Source: an uncultured Collinsella sp. (lineage in GTDB: Bacteria; Actinomycetota; Coriobacteriia; Coriobacteriales; Coriobacteriaceae). Taken from it: a DNA stretch of 64,000 nt. The stretch covers positions 1 through 64,000 of the forward strand of contig CAUEPS010000005.1 in assembly GCA_959019775.1 (NCBI GenBank), written 5' to 3'. Below are positions 25,962 to 35,086 of the stretch, in pieces. Under the pieces are notes generated by a model. That model worked only from the letters and a program-made list of their open reading frames with translations. It was not told where the DNA came from and ran no database searches. A program made the position numbers and the translations under genes. Numbering within the stretch: position 1 is the stretch's first letter; each line of letters begins with the position of its first letter.

Positions 25962-27734
25962 TTAGAGCGCCTCCTCATCGAGCGGGGCGGCCATGGTGCC
26001 CTCGCCCGCAAGCGGCGACTTGTCGCGCCAGACGTTCTCGAACTGCTCCTTGTCGAGCACGTGGTCGCGCTTGGCGGCGACATCGGTCACCGTCACGCGG
26101 TCGGTGCAGGAGTAGCACGGGTCGAGCGAACCGACGATCAGCGCCGCATCGCCCACGGTGTTGCCGCGGAACATGTAGCGCAGGACCGGCCAGTTGCTGT
26201 ACGTGGCGGCCTTGGCGCGCCAGCGGTAGCACTTCTGGTTGTTGCCGAGCATGGCCCAGTGCACGTCCTCGCCGCGCGGCGCCTCGGTGGCGCCGATGGC
26301 GTACTTGTGCGGGGTGTACTCCCAATCCGTGGTGAGGATGGGGCCCGACGGGCAGTTCTCGAGCATGGTCTCGATCATGTCGATCGAATCGTAGACCTCC
26401 TGAATGCGAACGGCGGTACGGCCGAAGGCATCGCAGGTGTCGGCCGTGGCGGCGTGCATCTTTTGGACGTCCGGATCGGCGTAGCCGTCGAAGGGATGGT
26501 CAAAGCGCACGTCGCGGGCATAGCCCGAGCCACGCATGAGCGGGCCGACCGGCGAGAAGTCGCGTGCGATCTTGCGGTCCAAGATGCCGATACCGCTCGT
26601 ACGCTCAATGAAGTTGGGCGTGGAGAGCAAGACGTCGACGAGCTCCTGAACCTCGGAACGCAGCTGGTGGATAGTCGTGAGCGTGGAGAGCTTCTGCTCG
26701 GCCAAAATGTCGCGACGCACGCCGCCGATCACGTTGAGGCCGTAGGTCTTACGGTGACCGGAGAGCTTCTCGGCCAGGTCCATGGACTTTTCGCGGACGC
26801 GGAAGAACTGCTGGAAGCCCGAATCGAAGCCGGTGTAGTGCGATGCGAGTCCAATGTTGAGCAGATGCGAGTGCAGGCGCTCGACCTCGAGCATGATAGC
26901 GCGGATGTACTGGGCGCGCGGCGGGACATGGATGCCCTGGGCACGCTCGACGGCCTCGGCATAGGCCACCGAGTGGGCGCAGCCGCAGATGCCGCAGATG
27001 CGGTCGGCGAGGAACGTCACGGCGTCATAGTTCAGGCGCGTCTCCGCGACCTTCTCCATGCCGCGGTGCACGTAGAACAGACGGTAGTCGGCGTCGACGA
27101 TCGTCTCGCCCTCAACGAACAGGCGGAAGTGGCCGGGCTCGTCGGAGGTAATGTGCAACGGGCCCATGGGGACGAGCGTCGTCTCCTTGCCCTTGGTATC
27201 GGCCAAGAACTCATAGTTTTCCATGTCGCTCGCGGGAGCGGGACGGAAACGGTAGTCCATGGAGTCCTTGCGCAGCGGGTACAGGCCGCTGGGCCAATCG
27301 TCGGGCAGCACCAGGCGACGACGATCGGGAAGGCCCTCGGGAATCAGGCCGAACATGTCGCGCAGCTCGCGCTCGCCCCACACGCAGGCGGGGACGAACG
27401 GCGTCACGGACGGGAACGTCATCTTGGCGGGATCGACCTCGGTGCGCACGGTCACCCAGCCGGGGTCCTCCCCCTCCATGGAGATGACGTAGTACACGGC
27501 GTAACGGCCGCACAGGCTGCGCTCATCGTTGCCGATGATCACGGGAATCCAGCCGTAGCGCTCGTAATACAGGTAGTGGACGGCCTCGGGCAGCTTGTCC
27601 TGCTTGACGGTAATCGTCAGCTGGTCCTCGCACTGCCACTCGACCTTCTCGATGCAGCCCGGAACGGCGCGGCGCAGGGCCTCGACATGGCTCTCGCAGC
27701 GACGGGCATACACCTTGTTCTCAGTTTCAATCAT
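25962..27734 (-). CDS. hyfG: Hydrogenase-4 large subunit (NuoC-NuoD fusion, NiFe site)
   Basis: Catalytic subunit that makes H2. The 590-aa protein joins a NuoC-like N-terminal domain (1-175) to a NuoD-like domain. Both NiFe cysteine pairs are present: RICGICGC (Cys247, Cys250) and DPCYSCTDR (Cys540, Cys543), so it is a true hydrogenase and not a Complex I NuoD. By analogy with HycE, the HycI cut would fall after Arg546, removing 44 residues. Tightly packed between hyfF and hyfH (3 nt and 1 nt gaps). Confidence 0.96.
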   Translation of the reverse strand: MIETENKVYARRCESHVEALRRAVPGCIEKVEWQCEDQLTITVKQDKLPEAVHYLYYERYGWIPVIIGNDERSLCGRYAVYYVISMEGEDPGWVTVRTEVDPAKMTFPSVTPFVPACVWGERELRDMFGLIPEGLPDRRRLVLPDDWPSGLYPLRKDSMDYRFRPAPASDMENYEFLADTKGKETTLVPMGPLHITSDEPGHFRLFVEGETIVDADYRLFYVHRGMEKVAETRLNYDAVTFLADRICGICGCAHSVAYAEAVERAQGIHVPPRAQYIRAIMLEVERLHSHLLNIGLASHYTGFDSGFQQFFRVREKSMDLAEKLSGHRKTYGLNVIGGVRRDILAEQKLSTLTTIHQLRSEVQELVDVLLSTPNFIERTSGIGILDRKIARDFSPVGPLMRGSGYARDVRFDHPFDGYADPDVQKMHAATADTCDAFGRTAVRIQEVYDSIDMIETMLENCPSGPILTTDWEYTPHKYAIGATEAPRGEDVHWAMLGNNQKCYRWRAKAATYSNWPVLRYMFRGNTVGDAALIVGSLDPCYSCTDRVTVTDVAAKRDHVLDKEQFENVWRDKSPLAGEGTMAAPLDEEAL

Positions 27735-27737
27735 TCG

Positions 27738-29297
27738 TTACTCCACCTCGCTCTGAGCGGTCTCGGTACCGAACACAGCGCGGTACATCGGCGTCGCGTG
27801 AAGTTCCTCGGTGCTCTGCTCGAGCACGATGCCGGTCGCGGTCTCCACACCGTGCACGAGGGGCAGCGGGGTGGCGATGCCAAACCACAAGATCATGACG
27901 GCCAGGATGATTTCGGGGATCAGCATGAGCGCCGGGGCCTCATGCTTGCCCATGCCCTGGGGCGCATGGCCGAATACCGACTTGAGTGCGATGCGGGTGA
28001 GCGCGGAGATGGCCACGGTAAGACCGAGGGCGACCACGACGACCAACCACATGGGACCGGCGGTAACACCGGCGACAAAAGTCAGGAACTCGGAGATAAA
28101 CATGCCGAAGGGCGGGAAGGCACCAAGACCGAGCAGCGCCAGGACGGCGAGCGCGGCGGTTGCGGGAGCAACCTCGACGACGCCCTGGATCTTGGCCAGG
28201 CTACGCGTGCCAAAGGCGTGTTGGATGTTGCCGGACACGCAGAAGGCAAGCGTCTTGGTAAAGCCGTGGAACACGCAGTGCAGCAGGGCCGCGGCGATAC
28301 CCAGCGGGCCACCGATACCCAGGCACAGGGCGATAACGCCCACGTTCTCCACAGACGAGTACGCAAAGCGGCGCTTGAGGTCGTCCTGGCGGAACATCGA
28401 AAGCGCCGCCACCAAAATGGACAGCGTGCCGACGATCAGCAGCAAAAGCTGCGGATACTCGGCGCCCACGGCCTGGATGGTAAAGCCGTAGAAGCGCATG
28501 ATCACAAGCATGGCGCACTTAAGCAGCACGCCCGAGAGCAGGGCCGAGACAGGGCTCGGGGCCTGGGAGTGGGCATCGGGTAGCCAAGTGTGCATGGGGA
28601 ACAGGCCGGCCTTGGTGCCAAAGCCGATCACGATAAACGCAAAGGCGAGGCGCATGAGCGTCGGGTCGAACTGGTCGGCATACGGCAGCACGCACGACAG
28701 GAATGCGGCCTCGTGGGCGTTGGGAATCACGTCGGCGGCGTTGGCGTAGATCAGCAGCGTACCGAACAGGCCGAAGGCAACGCCGGCGGTGCAGACCATC
28801 GCATACTTCCAAGAAGCCTCGAGGGCCGTCTTGTTCTTGTAGATACCCACGAGGAACACGGTGGAAAGCGTGGTTGCCTCCACGGCGGCCCACGTGAGGA
28901 TCATGTTGTTGGACAGGCACGCGAGCAGCATGGTGAACACGAACAGGCTAAACAGCGCAAAATACTGCTTGGCGCGCTCGGCGGGCATGGAGCCCTCCTC
29001 GATATCGGCCTTTACATAGGGCAGCGAGAACAGCCCCGTAAGAAAACCGATAAAGCCGATGAGCAGCACAAAGATGGCGCCCAGCGAATCGAGGTGGAAC
29101 CACAGGCCAAAAGCGCTCGCGGTGTCGCCGCTCATAAGGACGTCACCGGCCGTCATAATCGACAGCACCAGGACGGCTGCGACGGAGACCAGGTTGAGAC
29201 CGGCAAACACGTTATAGGACGTGTTCTTGGGCAAAAATGCCATGACCAGCGAGAACACCAAAGGAGTCGCGAGCAGGGCGAGAATCAACGTTTCCAT
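27738..29297 (-). CDS. hyfF: Hydrogenase-4 membrane subunit F (NuoL/M/N-like)
   Basis: A proton-channel-type antiporter subunit with about 14 membrane helices over 519 aa. Conserved charged positions of the family are visible within membrane stretches (LTWAAVEATTL, GFGTKAGLFPMHTWLPDAHS, YSSVENVG). One of three such subunits in this operon (with hyfD and hyfB), a count typical of hydrogenase 4 and not of hydrogenase 3. Confidence 0.93.
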   Translation of the reverse strand: METLILALLATPLVFSLVMAFLPKNTSYNVFAGLNLVSVAAVLVLSIMTAGDVLMSGDTASAFGLWFHLDSLGAIFVLLIGFIGFLTGLFSLPYVKADIEEGSMPAERAKQYFALFSLFVFTMLLACLSNNMILTWAAVEATTLSTVFLVGIYKNKTALEASWKYAMVCTAGVAFGLFGTLLIYANAADVIPNAHEAAFLSCVLPYADQFDPTLMRLAFAFIVIGFGTKAGLFPMHTWLPDAHSQAPSPVSALLSGVLLKCAMLVIMRFYGFTIQAVGAEYPQLLLLIVGTLSILVAALSMFRQDDLKRRFAYSSVENVGVIALCLGIGGPLGIAAALLHCVFHGFTKTLAFCVSGNIQHAFGTRSLAKIQGVVEVAPATAALAVLALLGLGAFPPFGMFISEFLTFVAGVTAGPMWLVVVVALGLTVAISALTRIALKSVFGHAPQGMGKHEAPALMLIPEIILAVMILWFGIATPLPLVHGVETATGIVLEQSTEELHATPMYRAVFGTETAQSEVE

Positions 29298-29300
29298 GGA

Positions 29301-29954
29301 CTACCCCCTCAGCTCGGACAGGTCGCGCGCATCGAGCGAGTGGGAGTCGTCCCAAATGCGACGCACGACGATGGACATGATGATGACGGCAAAGATGGCG
29401 TCGGTGGCGATACCGATCTCGATGATCTCGGGAGCGGTGGGGGCCAAAAGCGCGAGCGTCACGTGGCTGCCGTTTTCCATGAGGCAGTATCCAAAGATCT
29501 GCTTCATGATGTTGCGCTGCGAGATGATGCAGGTGAGGCCCACAAAGAAGTGAGCAAAGCTAATAGCGAGCGCAGGCGTTGCGACCTCGGCCGTGGGCAG
29601 GCTGATCTGCGTCACGACGGCAAAGCAGATCGCGACCTCGACGGCGATGATGCAGATGGCCCACGCGGGCTTAAGGCCGGCCTTGAGCGATGCGTCGCTC
29701 GGCTCGCCCATCTTCTTGTATGCGCGGTTGAGGATATAAGGGACCAGGACGACCTTGGTGATAAAGGCAGATCCGGCCCACATAAGCAGCTCCTGCGCAC
29801 CGGTGGTGACACCGAGCGTGGCGAGCAGTCCCACGAGCACCAGCGACTGCACCGCATACCAGCTGATGGCGTGCTTGATGTTCTTGGAGACGACCACCAT
29901 GGTGGACGTGACGATCAGAAGGCCGCCAAGGATGTTGACGATCGAATAACCCAT
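29301..29954 (-). CDS. hyfE: Hydrogenase-4 membrane subunit E (NuoK-like)
   Basis: Small membrane subunit of 217 aa with about six helices; the C-terminal half resembles NuoK. Found in hydrogenase 4 and not in hydrogenase 3. A few nucleotides separate it from hyfD and hyfF, so the whole membrane arm is translated as one block. Confidence 0.9.
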   Translation of the reverse strand: MGYSIVNILGGLLIVTSTMVVVSKNIKHAISWYAVQSLVLVGLLATLGVTTGAQELLMWAGSAFITKVVLVPYILNRAYKKMGEPSDASLKAGLKPAWAICIIAVEVAICFAVVTQISLPTAEVATPALAISFAHFFVGLTCIISQRNIMKQIFGYCLMENGSHVTLALLAPTAPEIIEIGIATDAIFAVIIMSIVVRRIWDDSHSLDARDLSELRG

Positions 29955-29967
29955 GTCGTTCTACCTC

Positions 29968-31425
29968 CTAACCGATCCAGCTGGCCGAAAGCGGGCCGCT
30001 GACGATAACCATGATGATGAGCACGATGAACACGAACGCCATCGCGCGGGGAAGCGGGGCTCCCGCAGCGACCTCGTCGCTCGGCTCGCCGGGCAGGCAA
30101 TAGCCCATCCACTTGAGGAACCAGGCGAAGGTGGCGACGGTCTCGGCGACCATGATGCACACGAGCACCAGGATCGCAACGTTGCCGGCACCAACAGAGA
30201 AGCCGCCGGCGATAATCTGGAACTTCGAGAAGAACGTGTTCATGGGCGGCACGCCGGCAATGGCGAGCGCGGCGACACCAAAGCCCACGCCCGAGATCGG
30301 GTACTTCTTTACGATGCCGCGAAGCTTGGGCAGCATACGCGTGCCGAGCGTAAAGGAGAACGAACCGGCGATCAGGAAGAACAGGGTCTTGGCGAATGCG
30401 TGGTTAAAGATGTGGCACACGGCACCGTCAAAGGCCAGCTGGCTGCCAAAGACCGAAAGGCCCAGACCAAAGAACACATAGGAGAGCTGGGCGATCGTGG
30501 AGAAGGCCAGCAGGCGCTTCATGTCCTTTTGCGGCAGGTACATAAGGAAACCAAAGAGCATGGTGACCATGGCGTCGATAATGGCGACCCAGCCCACGAT
30601 CTCGGGAATCTCGCCGGCAGAGACGAGTGCACGCGCGAACACGCACACGCCGACCTTGACCATCGAGGCACCATGCAGGTAAGCCGAAACAGGCGTCGGC
30701 GCCTCCATGGCCGAAGGCAGCCACATGTACATGGGAACCTGTGCGGACTTGGCCCAGGCCGCAAACAGCACGAGCAAAAGGACGATAGCCTTGAGCTTGG
30801 CGTCGAGGCCGGCAATCGCGGTAATGGCGAAGGTGCCGGTGTGGGCAAACACAATGGCGGCGCCCAGATACAGGCCAAGCGCACCGATATGCGTAATGAT
30901 CAGGGCCTTCATGCCGGCCTTCTTGGCCGTAGGCGTCATGTAGTAGCTAATGAGGCCCCAAGAGCACGCACCCGTGATCTCAAAGAACACAAGCTGGCCC
31001 AAAAGGGTCGAGCTGTACACAAGGCCGGCCATGGCACCGATGAAGGTCGCGAGGTACGCGTAGAAGCGACGACGCGGTGCGTCGGGATGCTCACGGTTAT
31101 TCTCGCTCATATAGGGAATCGAATAGATCACGACAAGCAAGCCGATACCCACAAAGGCGGGCGCGAGCAGCGTGCTCATGCGATCGAAGGTGAATCCCAT
31201 GACGAGGGTCTGCCCAAACGAGATCAGGGGGACCTGCGTGTCGGGCATGCCGGCGCCAGCGAAATTCGCGGCGAGGGCGATGGTGCAGACCGTCGAGACG
31301 GCGGCACCCAAAACGCTGAACCACTTGGCGTACGGACGGGGGAACAGGGCGACGAGCACCGAGGCCACCATCGGGGCCGCGATAGCGACCAAGCCGAGAA
31401 GGGACAGACTGACTGCAAATGACAT
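29968..31425 (-). CDS. hyfD: Hydrogenase-4 membrane subunit D (NuoL/M/N-like)
   Basis: Second antiporter-type subunit, 485 aa, about 14 membrane helices. Family landmarks: FFEITGACSWGLISYY near residue 130, a Lys-containing helix AAWAKSAQVPMYMWLPSAME near 222, and LAFSTIAQLSY near 310. ATG 31425 has AGGGAGAAAC upstream. Confidence 0.93.
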   Translation of the reverse strand: MSFAVSLSLLGLVAIAAPMVASVLVALFPRPYAKWFSVLGAAVSTVCTIALAANFAGAGMPDTQVPLISFGQTLVMGFTFDRMSTLLAPAFVGIGLLVVIYSIPYMSENNREHPDAPRRRFYAYLATFIGAMAGLVYSSTLLGQLVFFEITGACSWGLISYYMTPTAKKAGMKALIITHIGALGLYLGAAIVFAHTGTFAITAIAGLDAKLKAIVLLLVLFAAWAKSAQVPMYMWLPSAMEAPTPVSAYLHGASMVKVGVCVFARALVSAGEIPEIVGWVAIIDAMVTMLFGFLMYLPQKDMKRLLAFSTIAQLSYVFFGLGLSVFGSQLAFDGAVCHIFNHAFAKTLFFLIAGSFSFTLGTRMLPKLRGIVKKYPISGVGFGVAALAIAGVPPMNTFFSKFQIIAGGFSVGAGNVAILVLVCIMVAETVATFAWFLKWMGYCLPGEPSDEVAAGAPLPRAMAFVFIVLIIMVIVSGPLSASWIG

Positions 31426-31440
31426 TGTTTCTCCCTTCTC

Positions 31441-32367
31441 CTACACGCCGACGACCACGAAGACAAACGCCAGAACGGCGATGCCCACGACGGCCCAAGT
31501 CTGATTGCCGAGCACCTTAAAACGCGAGCGCGAGCAGGAGTTCTCGATCACGCCGCATACGACAAAGTCGATCAGGCACTTCACCAGGAAGATGACTGCG
31601 CCCAGAACGGCAGCGGCGCCCGCGGTCGCGGGCTCGCCCCAGGGGACGAAGATCGCGCAGAACCAAGCGACGACCAGGACCTGTTTCATGGACATGGCAA
31701 GCTTTGCCATGGCGAGCGACGGGCCGGAAAGCTCGGCGAGCGGACCTTCCTGAAGCTCCTGCTCGGCCTCGGCCTGGTCAAACGGCAGCTTGCCGAGTTC
31801 CATGTAGCAGGCGATCGCAAAGGCGATGCCGGCGAGGATCACGGCGACCGGCGCATCGACGGCGCCCGTCATGATGTGCTGACCCATAGTGGCGATGTCG
31901 GTGGAGCCACACACCAGGGCGGCGGCAAACAGCGCCAGCAGTATGGACGGCTCGATGAGCACGCTCATAAGCAGCTCGCGAACGCCGCCGATACCGGCGT
32001 AGGCGTTGGACGAATCCACACCGCAGAGGGCGAAGAAGAAGCGGGCGAGCGCCAGGCTGTACATGATGGTGATGGCGTCACCAAAGACCGGGATGGGGCT
32101 CTGTGCCGTAAAGAGCGGCAGGCCCATCGCGAGCATAAAGGCGACGGCGAAGAACAGCGGCGGCATGATGCGCAGCGCAAAGCTCGCATCCTCGCTCTGG
32201 GACTCGGGGCGCGCAAAGAGCTTGGCCAGGTCGCGGTAGTCCTGCATGATGCTGGGGCCGCGACGGTTGTGCATCTTGGCGCGGATCACGCGGCCGAGAC
32301 CGGAGAAGAACGGTGCGACGGCCATGACGACCACGCCCTGCAGAACGGCAAGTACGATGTTGTTCAT
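31441..32367 (-). CDS. hyfC: Hydrogenase-4 membrane subunit C (NuoH-like)
   Basis: Joins the peripheral hydrogenase arm to the membrane arm. The 308-aa protein has about eight helices and the NuoH-type loops GLGRVIRAKMHNRRGPS near residue 24 and ELGKLPFDQAEAEQEL near 191. Gap to hyfB is 12 nt. Confidence 0.94.
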   Translation of the reverse strand: MNNIVLAVLQGVVVMAVAPFFSGLGRVIRAKMHNRRGPSIMQDYRDLAKLFARPESQSEDASFALRIMPPLFFAVAFMLAMGLPLFTAQSPIPVFGDAITIMYSLALARFFFALCGVDSSNAYAGIGGVRELLMSVLIEPSILLALFAAALVCGSTDIATMGQHIMTGAVDAPVAVILAGIAFAIACYMELGKLPFDQAEAEQELQEGPLAELSGPSLAMAKLAMSMKQVLVVAWFCAIFVPWGEPATAGAAAVLGAVIFLVKCLIDFVVCGVIENSCSRSRFKVLGNQTWAVVGIAVLAFVFVVVGV

Positions 32368-32379
32368 GCTCTCCCCTCC

Positions 32380-34398
32380 TTAACCCATTTGCACGGCGAG
32401 CACGAGGAACACCACGAGTGCCGCGACGATATAGCAGATATAGATGCTGTAGTTGCCGCCCTCGAGCTTAGTCGCGAGGTCGGCGAGCTTCTCGACACCC
32501 TTATGCGGGGCATCGACGAGAACCTTGTCGGGTACGGGCTCCACAGCCTCGGCCACACCGGTGAGCTTCTGGAAGAAGTGCGCGATGGACCAGCAGACGG
32601 CCGTGCAGCGGTCGCGCAGCGTGTAGAGCGGCTGCATAAACCAGGACACCTCGGAGGCAAAGGTCGTGGCCACGACGGGCATATGCTCGTTGGGAGCATA
32701 GCCGCATGCCCACGGCTGGGACTTCTGCACCTTGCCGACGGTCTTGAGCTTGCGATAACCGCAGGCAAGGCCGACAAGCACCACGAGCGCAATGGCGATC
32801 GCGGGCGTGGAGGTGGCGGCGCCGGAGTACTGGTTCATGAGCTCCATGCCCTCGGCGGCAAACACTCCACCGTACGGATGCAGCACGGACGCGGCGACAT
32901 CGACCAGCACGGGCGCGATCACGGGAGCGCCGATGCCCAGCACGACGCAGATGGCCGCGAGCAGGCCCTGCGCAAACACCATGGGGGCGGGAACCTCCTT
33001 GGCATTGGCCGCGGCCTCGGAGCGGGGCGCGGAGGCAAAGGAGACGCCATAGGCCTTGACGAAGCACGTGACGGCCAGCGCGCCGGTAATGGCAAGCGCG
33101 ACGGCAGCGAACACGGCCACGATCATGACGGCCTTGTCGCCCTGCATGGCAGCGTTAAACAGCGACTGGTAGGTAAACCACTCGGACACAAAGCCGTTGA
33201 AGGGCGGGATGGCCGAGATGGCAAGCGCGCCAATAAGGAAGCAGATGGCCGTTGCCGGCATACGACGGAACAGGCCGCCCATCTTCTCCATATTGCGCGT
33301 ACCCGTGGAGTACAGCAGCGCGCCGGCGCCCAAGAACAGCTCGCCCTTAAACATCGCGTGGTTAAACGTGTGATAGAGGGCGGCCATCAGGGCCAGGACG
33401 GCGATGCCGACCGAGTTGAGCGCCATGGCGGCCATGGAGGCGCCGACGCCGAGCAGGATGATGCCGATGTTCTCGACGGAGTGATAGGCCAGCAGGCGCT
33501 TGATGTCATGCTCCTGCAGGGCGAAGACCACTCCGAGAACCGACGAGATCGCACCGAAGACCATGACCATAAGGCCCCACCAGACCTGAACGCCCGAGGC
33601 GGAGAGCAGGTCGAGACCAACCTTGAGGATGCCGAAGATACCGATCTTGATCATGCCGCCGGACATGAGGGCCGACACGTTGGACGGCGCCTCGGGATGT
33701 GCCTTGGGCAGCCAGCCGTGCAGCGGAATGATACCGGCCTTGGCGCCAAAGCCAAAGAAGGCGAGCACGAAGCACGCGGATGCGACCGCGGGGCTAAACT
33801 GCGTGGCGCGGAAATCCGCAAAGGCAAACGAGCCACCGGCGAAGTTGGTCATGGTGAGGAAGCTCGCCATGATGAGCACAAAGCCCACGTGCGCGATCAC
33901 AAAGTAGAGCCAACCGCCATGGATGGAATTCTCGTTCTCCTCGATCACGACCAGGAAGTACGAGGTCAGCGACATGAGCTCAAAGGCGACCAGGAACCAA
34001 AACACGTTGTCGGCGGTGATGACGAGCATCATGGACGCGACGAAGGTGTTAAAGAAGAAGCCGGCGCGGCCCTTTTTGCCCGGGTACTCATCAAAGTAGT
34101 TGAGACCGTAGATCGAGCCGGCAAACGCGAGCACCGAGATGAGCGCCACGAACAGGCCGGACAGCTGATTGAGCAGCAGCTGGAAATGGGCAAACGGGAA
34201 GAACACGATGGTGTCGACCGACGTGACATCGCCCAGCACGGCCTGGATACCGGCCACAAACGAAAGCACTGCGGCGACGGCGCCGATAAGGCAGCCGGCG
34301 GTCTTGGCGGCGTTATCGGCCTTGATCAGCAGAACCGAGGCGAGCGCACCGATGCACGAGACGGCAAGCGATGCGATAAACAGCGTCATGCTATCCAT
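32380..34398 (-). CDS. hyfB: Hydrogenase-4 membrane subunit B (NuoL-like, long)
   Basis: Third antiporter-type subunit, 672 aa, with the NuoL-like core and a C-terminal helical extension. Landmarks: FELMSLTSYFLVV near residue 148, GAKAGIIPLHGWLPKAHPEAP near 222 and LLAYHSVENIG near 300. Its start overlaps the hyfA stop by 8 nt. Confidence 0.94.
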   Translation of the reverse strand: MDSMTLFIASLAVSCIGALASVLLIKADNAAKTAGCLIGAVAAVLSFVAGIQAVLGDVTSVDTIVFFPFAHFQLLLNQLSGLFVALISVLAFAGSIYGLNYFDEYPGKKGRAGFFFNTFVASMMLVITADNVFWFLVAFELMSLTSYFLVVIEENENSIHGGWLYFVIAHVGFVLIMASFLTMTNFAGGSFAFADFRATQFSPAVASACFVLAFFGFGAKAGIIPLHGWLPKAHPEAPSNVSALMSGGMIKIGIFGILKVGLDLLSASGVQVWWGLMVMVFGAISSVLGVVFALQEHDIKRLLAYHSVENIGIILLGVGASMAAMALNSVGIAVLALMAALYHTFNHAMFKGELFLGAGALLYSTGTRNMEKMGGLFRRMPATAICFLIGALAISAIPPFNGFVSEWFTYQSLFNAAMQGDKAVMIVAVFAAVALAITGALAVTCFVKAYGVSFASAPRSEAAANAKEVPAPMVFAQGLLAAICVVLGIGAPVIAPVLVDVAASVLHPYGGVFAAEGMELMNQYSGAATSTPAIAIALVVLVGLACGYRKLKTVGKVQKSQPWACGYAPNEHMPVVATTFASEVSWFMQPLYTLRDRCTAVCWSIAHFFQKLTGVAEAVEPVPDKVLVDAPHKGVEKLADLATKLEGGNYSIYICYIVAALVVFLVLAVQMG

Positions 34399-35008
34399 TG
34401 TTTACGCTCCCTTCTGCTTTCTCGGACAGGCCCTGGGCCACAGCGGTAACGTCGACGGACGGACCGTTTTCGATCGAGCGCAGGCGCTTGGCCTCGTCGA
34501 GCTCGCGATCGGCCGCGCCGCCCATGACGGTCAGCGCCTTGGTGGGGCACGCCGCCACACAATGCTGGCCGTCCGGATCGAAGGCGCACAGGTCGCACTT
34601 GACAGCGCAGGTGTACTGACCAGGAGCCCACGTAAGCAGGCTGCTCAGGGACTTAGGATACGAAGGCGTCGGGTCGCACATGCCTGCGACACCGGCGATA
34701 GACGTGCCATCGGGATGGATGGCTCCGAAGGGGCACGCGATGGCGCACAGCCTGCACCCGATGCACTCCTGCTCCTTGACGTGGATGCGATCGCCATCGT
34801 GCTCGATGGCATTCACCGGGCAAACCTCGGCGCAGGGGGCACCCTCGCAATGGTGGCAGGCAAGGGCGGCCGAAATACCGCCGGTCTTCACGAGCGCCAG
34901 GCGCGGCGTATCCTGAAGACCCTGCATCCGGTGGGCGTCGGCACAGGCGGACTGGCATGTTCCGCAGCCGATGCACCTCTCCGGGTTGATGTCGATGAAG
35001 CGGTTCAT
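34391..35008 (-). CDS. hyfA: Hydrogenase-4 four-cluster ferredoxin subunit
   Basis: Takes electrons from FdhF into the complex. The 205-aa protein has four Cys groups for four [4Fe-4S] clusters: CIGCGTCQSAC, CHHCEGAPCAEVCP, CIGCRLCAIACP and CDLCAFDPDGQHCVAACP. ATG 35008 has AAGGAAGTGGGG upstream. It overlaps hyfB and follows fdhF after a 78-bp gap that holds a strong hairpin. Confidence 0.94.
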   Translation of the reverse strand: MNRFIDINPERCIGCGTCQSACADAHRMQGLQDTPRLALVKTGGISAALACHHCEGAPCAEVCPVNAIEHDGDRIHVKEQECIGCRLCAIACPFGAIHPDGTSIAGVAGMCDPTPSYPKSLSSLLTWAPGQYTCAVKCDLCAFDPDGQHCVAACPTKALTVMGGAADRELDEAKRLRSIENGPSVDVTAVAQGLSEKAEGSVNNG

Positions 35009-35030
35009 CCCCACTTCCTTTCAAAATAAC

Positions 35031-35065
35031 GGGCCGGGCTCCCGAACGTACGGGACGCCCGGCCC
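35031..35065 (-). terminator. Intra-operon hairpin between fdhF and hyfA
   Basis: GGGCCGGGC/GCCCGGCCC arms with an inner CCCG/CGGG step, followed on the minus strand by GTTATTTT. It could partly stop transcription or protect the fdhF 3' end, which would give more formate dehydrogenase than hydrogenase. Confidence 0.6.
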
Positions 35066-35086
35066 AAAAAGCCAACGAGAACGGGA

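Noticed and set aside
25962..34398. Respiratory Complex I operon
   Set aside because: The large subunit keeps both NiFe Cys pairs, and nuoE/F/G/A/J are missing; hycH and hycI are present.
25761..34449. Long open frames on the plus strand across the hyf genes
   Set aside because: They mirror hyfG, hyfF, hyfD and hyfB; low-complexity His/Gly/Asp-rich products with no family likeness.
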